In this document: one piece after another, positions 63,234 to 64,000 of the stretch
Numbering within the stretch: position 1 is the first letter of the stretch
How the letters are laid out: every line of letters starts with the position of its first letter
DNA from: CAYRXM01 sp964449465
GTDB taxonomy: Bacteria > Chloroflexota > Anaerolineae > JAFGEY01
Reading direction: 5' to 3'
NCBI GenBank assembly: GCA_964449465.1
Contig: CAYVBK010000026.1
Location: forward strand, 1-64,000
Length of the DNA: 64,000 bases
Translations under genes and position numbers: made by a program
The notes under the pieces: model-generated
What the model was told of the DNA's origin: nothing
Seen by the model: the letters and a program-made list of their open reading frames with translations, nothing else
The model's database searches: none

Positions 63234-64000
63234 GTGAAAAGAGCATTGGTGTGCGGAGCCGGCGGGTTTATCGGTGGGCATCTGGTTAAAAAGCTAAAAC
63301 AAGAAGGATATTGGGTGCGCGGCGTGGACATCAAAGCGCACGAGTTTACGCCTTCGGCCGCCAACGAGTTTATACGGCTGGATTTGCGCCATCCCGAAAA
63401 CTGCTGGCAGGCCTTGTCGGCAAAGGGCGGAACATTTGACGAGGTTTATCAATTGGCCGCCGATATGGGCGGCATGGGCTTTATCCACACAGCCGAGTGC
63501 GAGATCATGCACAACAGCGTGTTGATCAACGTCCACATGACCGATGCGGCGGCGCGGATGGGCGTGCCGCGCTACTTTTTCTCTTCCTCAGTCTGCGTCT
63601 ACCGCGATATGCAGCCCGGTGAGCCGGAAATGACCGAAGCAGAGGCTATCCCGGCCAACCCGGACAACGAGTACGGCTGGGAAAAGCTGTATTCGGAGCG
63701 CATGGCTCAAGCCTATGGCCGCCATTACTCGATGCAGGTGCGCATTGCCCGCTTTCAAAACTGCTATGGCCCGGAAGGGACATGGCGCGGCGGACGTGAA
63801 AAGGCCCCGGCGGCCATCTGCCGCAAGGTGGCCGAAGCAGAGGACGGCGGTGTGGTCGAAGTGTGGGGCGATGGCACAGCGGTACGCTCGTATACATACG
63901 TGAGCGATATGGTAGACGGCATTTACCTGCTGATGCAATCAGACCTGCAAGGGGCGGTCAATATCGGCTGCCCGCAATACGTGACCGTGGATGAGTTGGT
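63234..64000 (+). CDS. GDP-mannose 3,5-epimerase-like NAD-dependent epimerase, partial
   Basis: The first 255 codons of a gene that continues past the window edge. GTG start at 63234 with AAGGAGG 5 bases upstream. CGAGGFIGGHLVKKL at residues about 7-21 is the NAD-binding loop. AADMGGMGFIHTAECEIMHN, SSSVCVY, NEYGWEKLYSER (catalytic Tyr and Lys), RFQNCYGPEGTWRGGREKAP and EVWGDGTAVRSYTYV match GDP-mannose 3,5-epimerase. Related enzymes give GDP-L-galactose or heptose-type sugars. With the fusion kinase just upstream it suggests a polysaccharide sugar pathway continuing to the right. Confidence 0.88.
   Translation, partial: MKRALVCGAGGFIGGHLVKKLKQEGYWVRGVDIKAHEFTPSAANEFIRLDLRHPENCWQALSAKGGTFDEVYQLAADMGGMGFIHTAECEIMHNSVLINVHMTDAAARMGVPRYFFSSSVCVYRDMQPGEPEMTEAEAIPANPDNEYGWEKLYSERMAQAYGRHYSMQVRIARFQNCYGPEGTWRGGREKAPAAICRKVAEAEDGGVVEVWGDGTAVRSYTYVSDMVDGIYLLMQSDLQGAVNIGCPQYVTVDEL

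Noticed and set aside
1..64000. phage, integrase, toxin-antitoxin or defence island
   Set aside because: No gene with such motifs was found apart from the orphan DNA methyltransferase; the mobile signals are non-coding elements.

Overview
The window reads as chromosomal DNA of a GC-rich bacterium, most likely a member of the Chloroflexota (Anaerolineae-like). This is inference from several signs. A secreted protein ends in the YLPL-x-x-K type tail common in that phylum. Surface proteins carry long Thr/Pro linkers. There is a fused DHH-CBS-CBS-tRNA nucleotidyltransferase, and no outer-membrane or LPS genes are visible. Most of the window is ordinary housekeeping and envelope biology, densely packed, with many ATGA or TTGA start/stop overlaps. 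No CRISPR array, phage, integrase or transposase gene is present.

Layout. 0.25-10.7 kb, mostly plus strand: a UROD-fold protein, a GT-C-like membrane protein, a DUF4838 protein, a heme-binding ferric-reductase-like membrane protein (minus strand), a methyltransferase-like protein, a GT2 polyprenyl-phosphate glycosyltransferase and a giant membrane protein. 10.7-15 kb: an orphan D12 adenine DNA methyltransferase, then a frameshifted secreted beta-helix/cadherin-like protein inside a block flanked by a 22-bp direct repeat. 15-18.2 kb, minus strand: a translationally coupled operon of SUMF1-like lipoprotein, QueH, a secretion-ATPase-like protein and a J-domain membrane protein. 18.2-24.3 kb, minus strand: ruvB with SAM hydrolase, an Lgt-like protein, a ROK kinase, and an amidohydrolase fused to a CYTH-like domain. 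24.4-33.3 kb, plus strand: an RmlC-like cupin, a class A PBP, tRNA-Ile(CAU), glyA, two membrane-anchored proteins and a cyclic-2,3-diphosphoglycerate-synthetase-like GTPase. 33.4-42 kb: a duplicated CQLG-motif protein, DegV, GNAT plus TPR, two surface proteins, lon and folC. 42-57 kb: clpC, the DHH-CBS-CCA protein, a multi-domain histidine kinase, a UvrD-like helicase, a PP2C phosphatase, a surface protein and murJ. 57-64 kb: guaB, a Wzz-like protein, a CCG-type Fe-S protein, a cytidylyltransferase-GHMP kinase fusion and the start of a GDP-mannose-3,5-epimerase-like gene. The last two look like the beginning of an activated-sugar or polysaccharide locus.

The most unusual structure is non-coding. 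Four copies of a ~138-bp MITE-like element (18.2, 21.2, 44.6 and 61.9 kb) and one copy of a second, ~146-bp element have terminal inverted repeats and CTAG (or CCAG) at both ends. In three cases (ruvB, the ROK kinase, clpC) the TAG stop codon of the adjacent gene is the element's own terminal CTAG, which points to insertion at CTAG stop sites. Several promoters of the form TTGnnn-17-TATAAT can be read directly. At three of them (a methyltransferase-like gene, folC and the helicase) the expected transcription start falls on or next to the ATG, so leaderless transcripts are likely.
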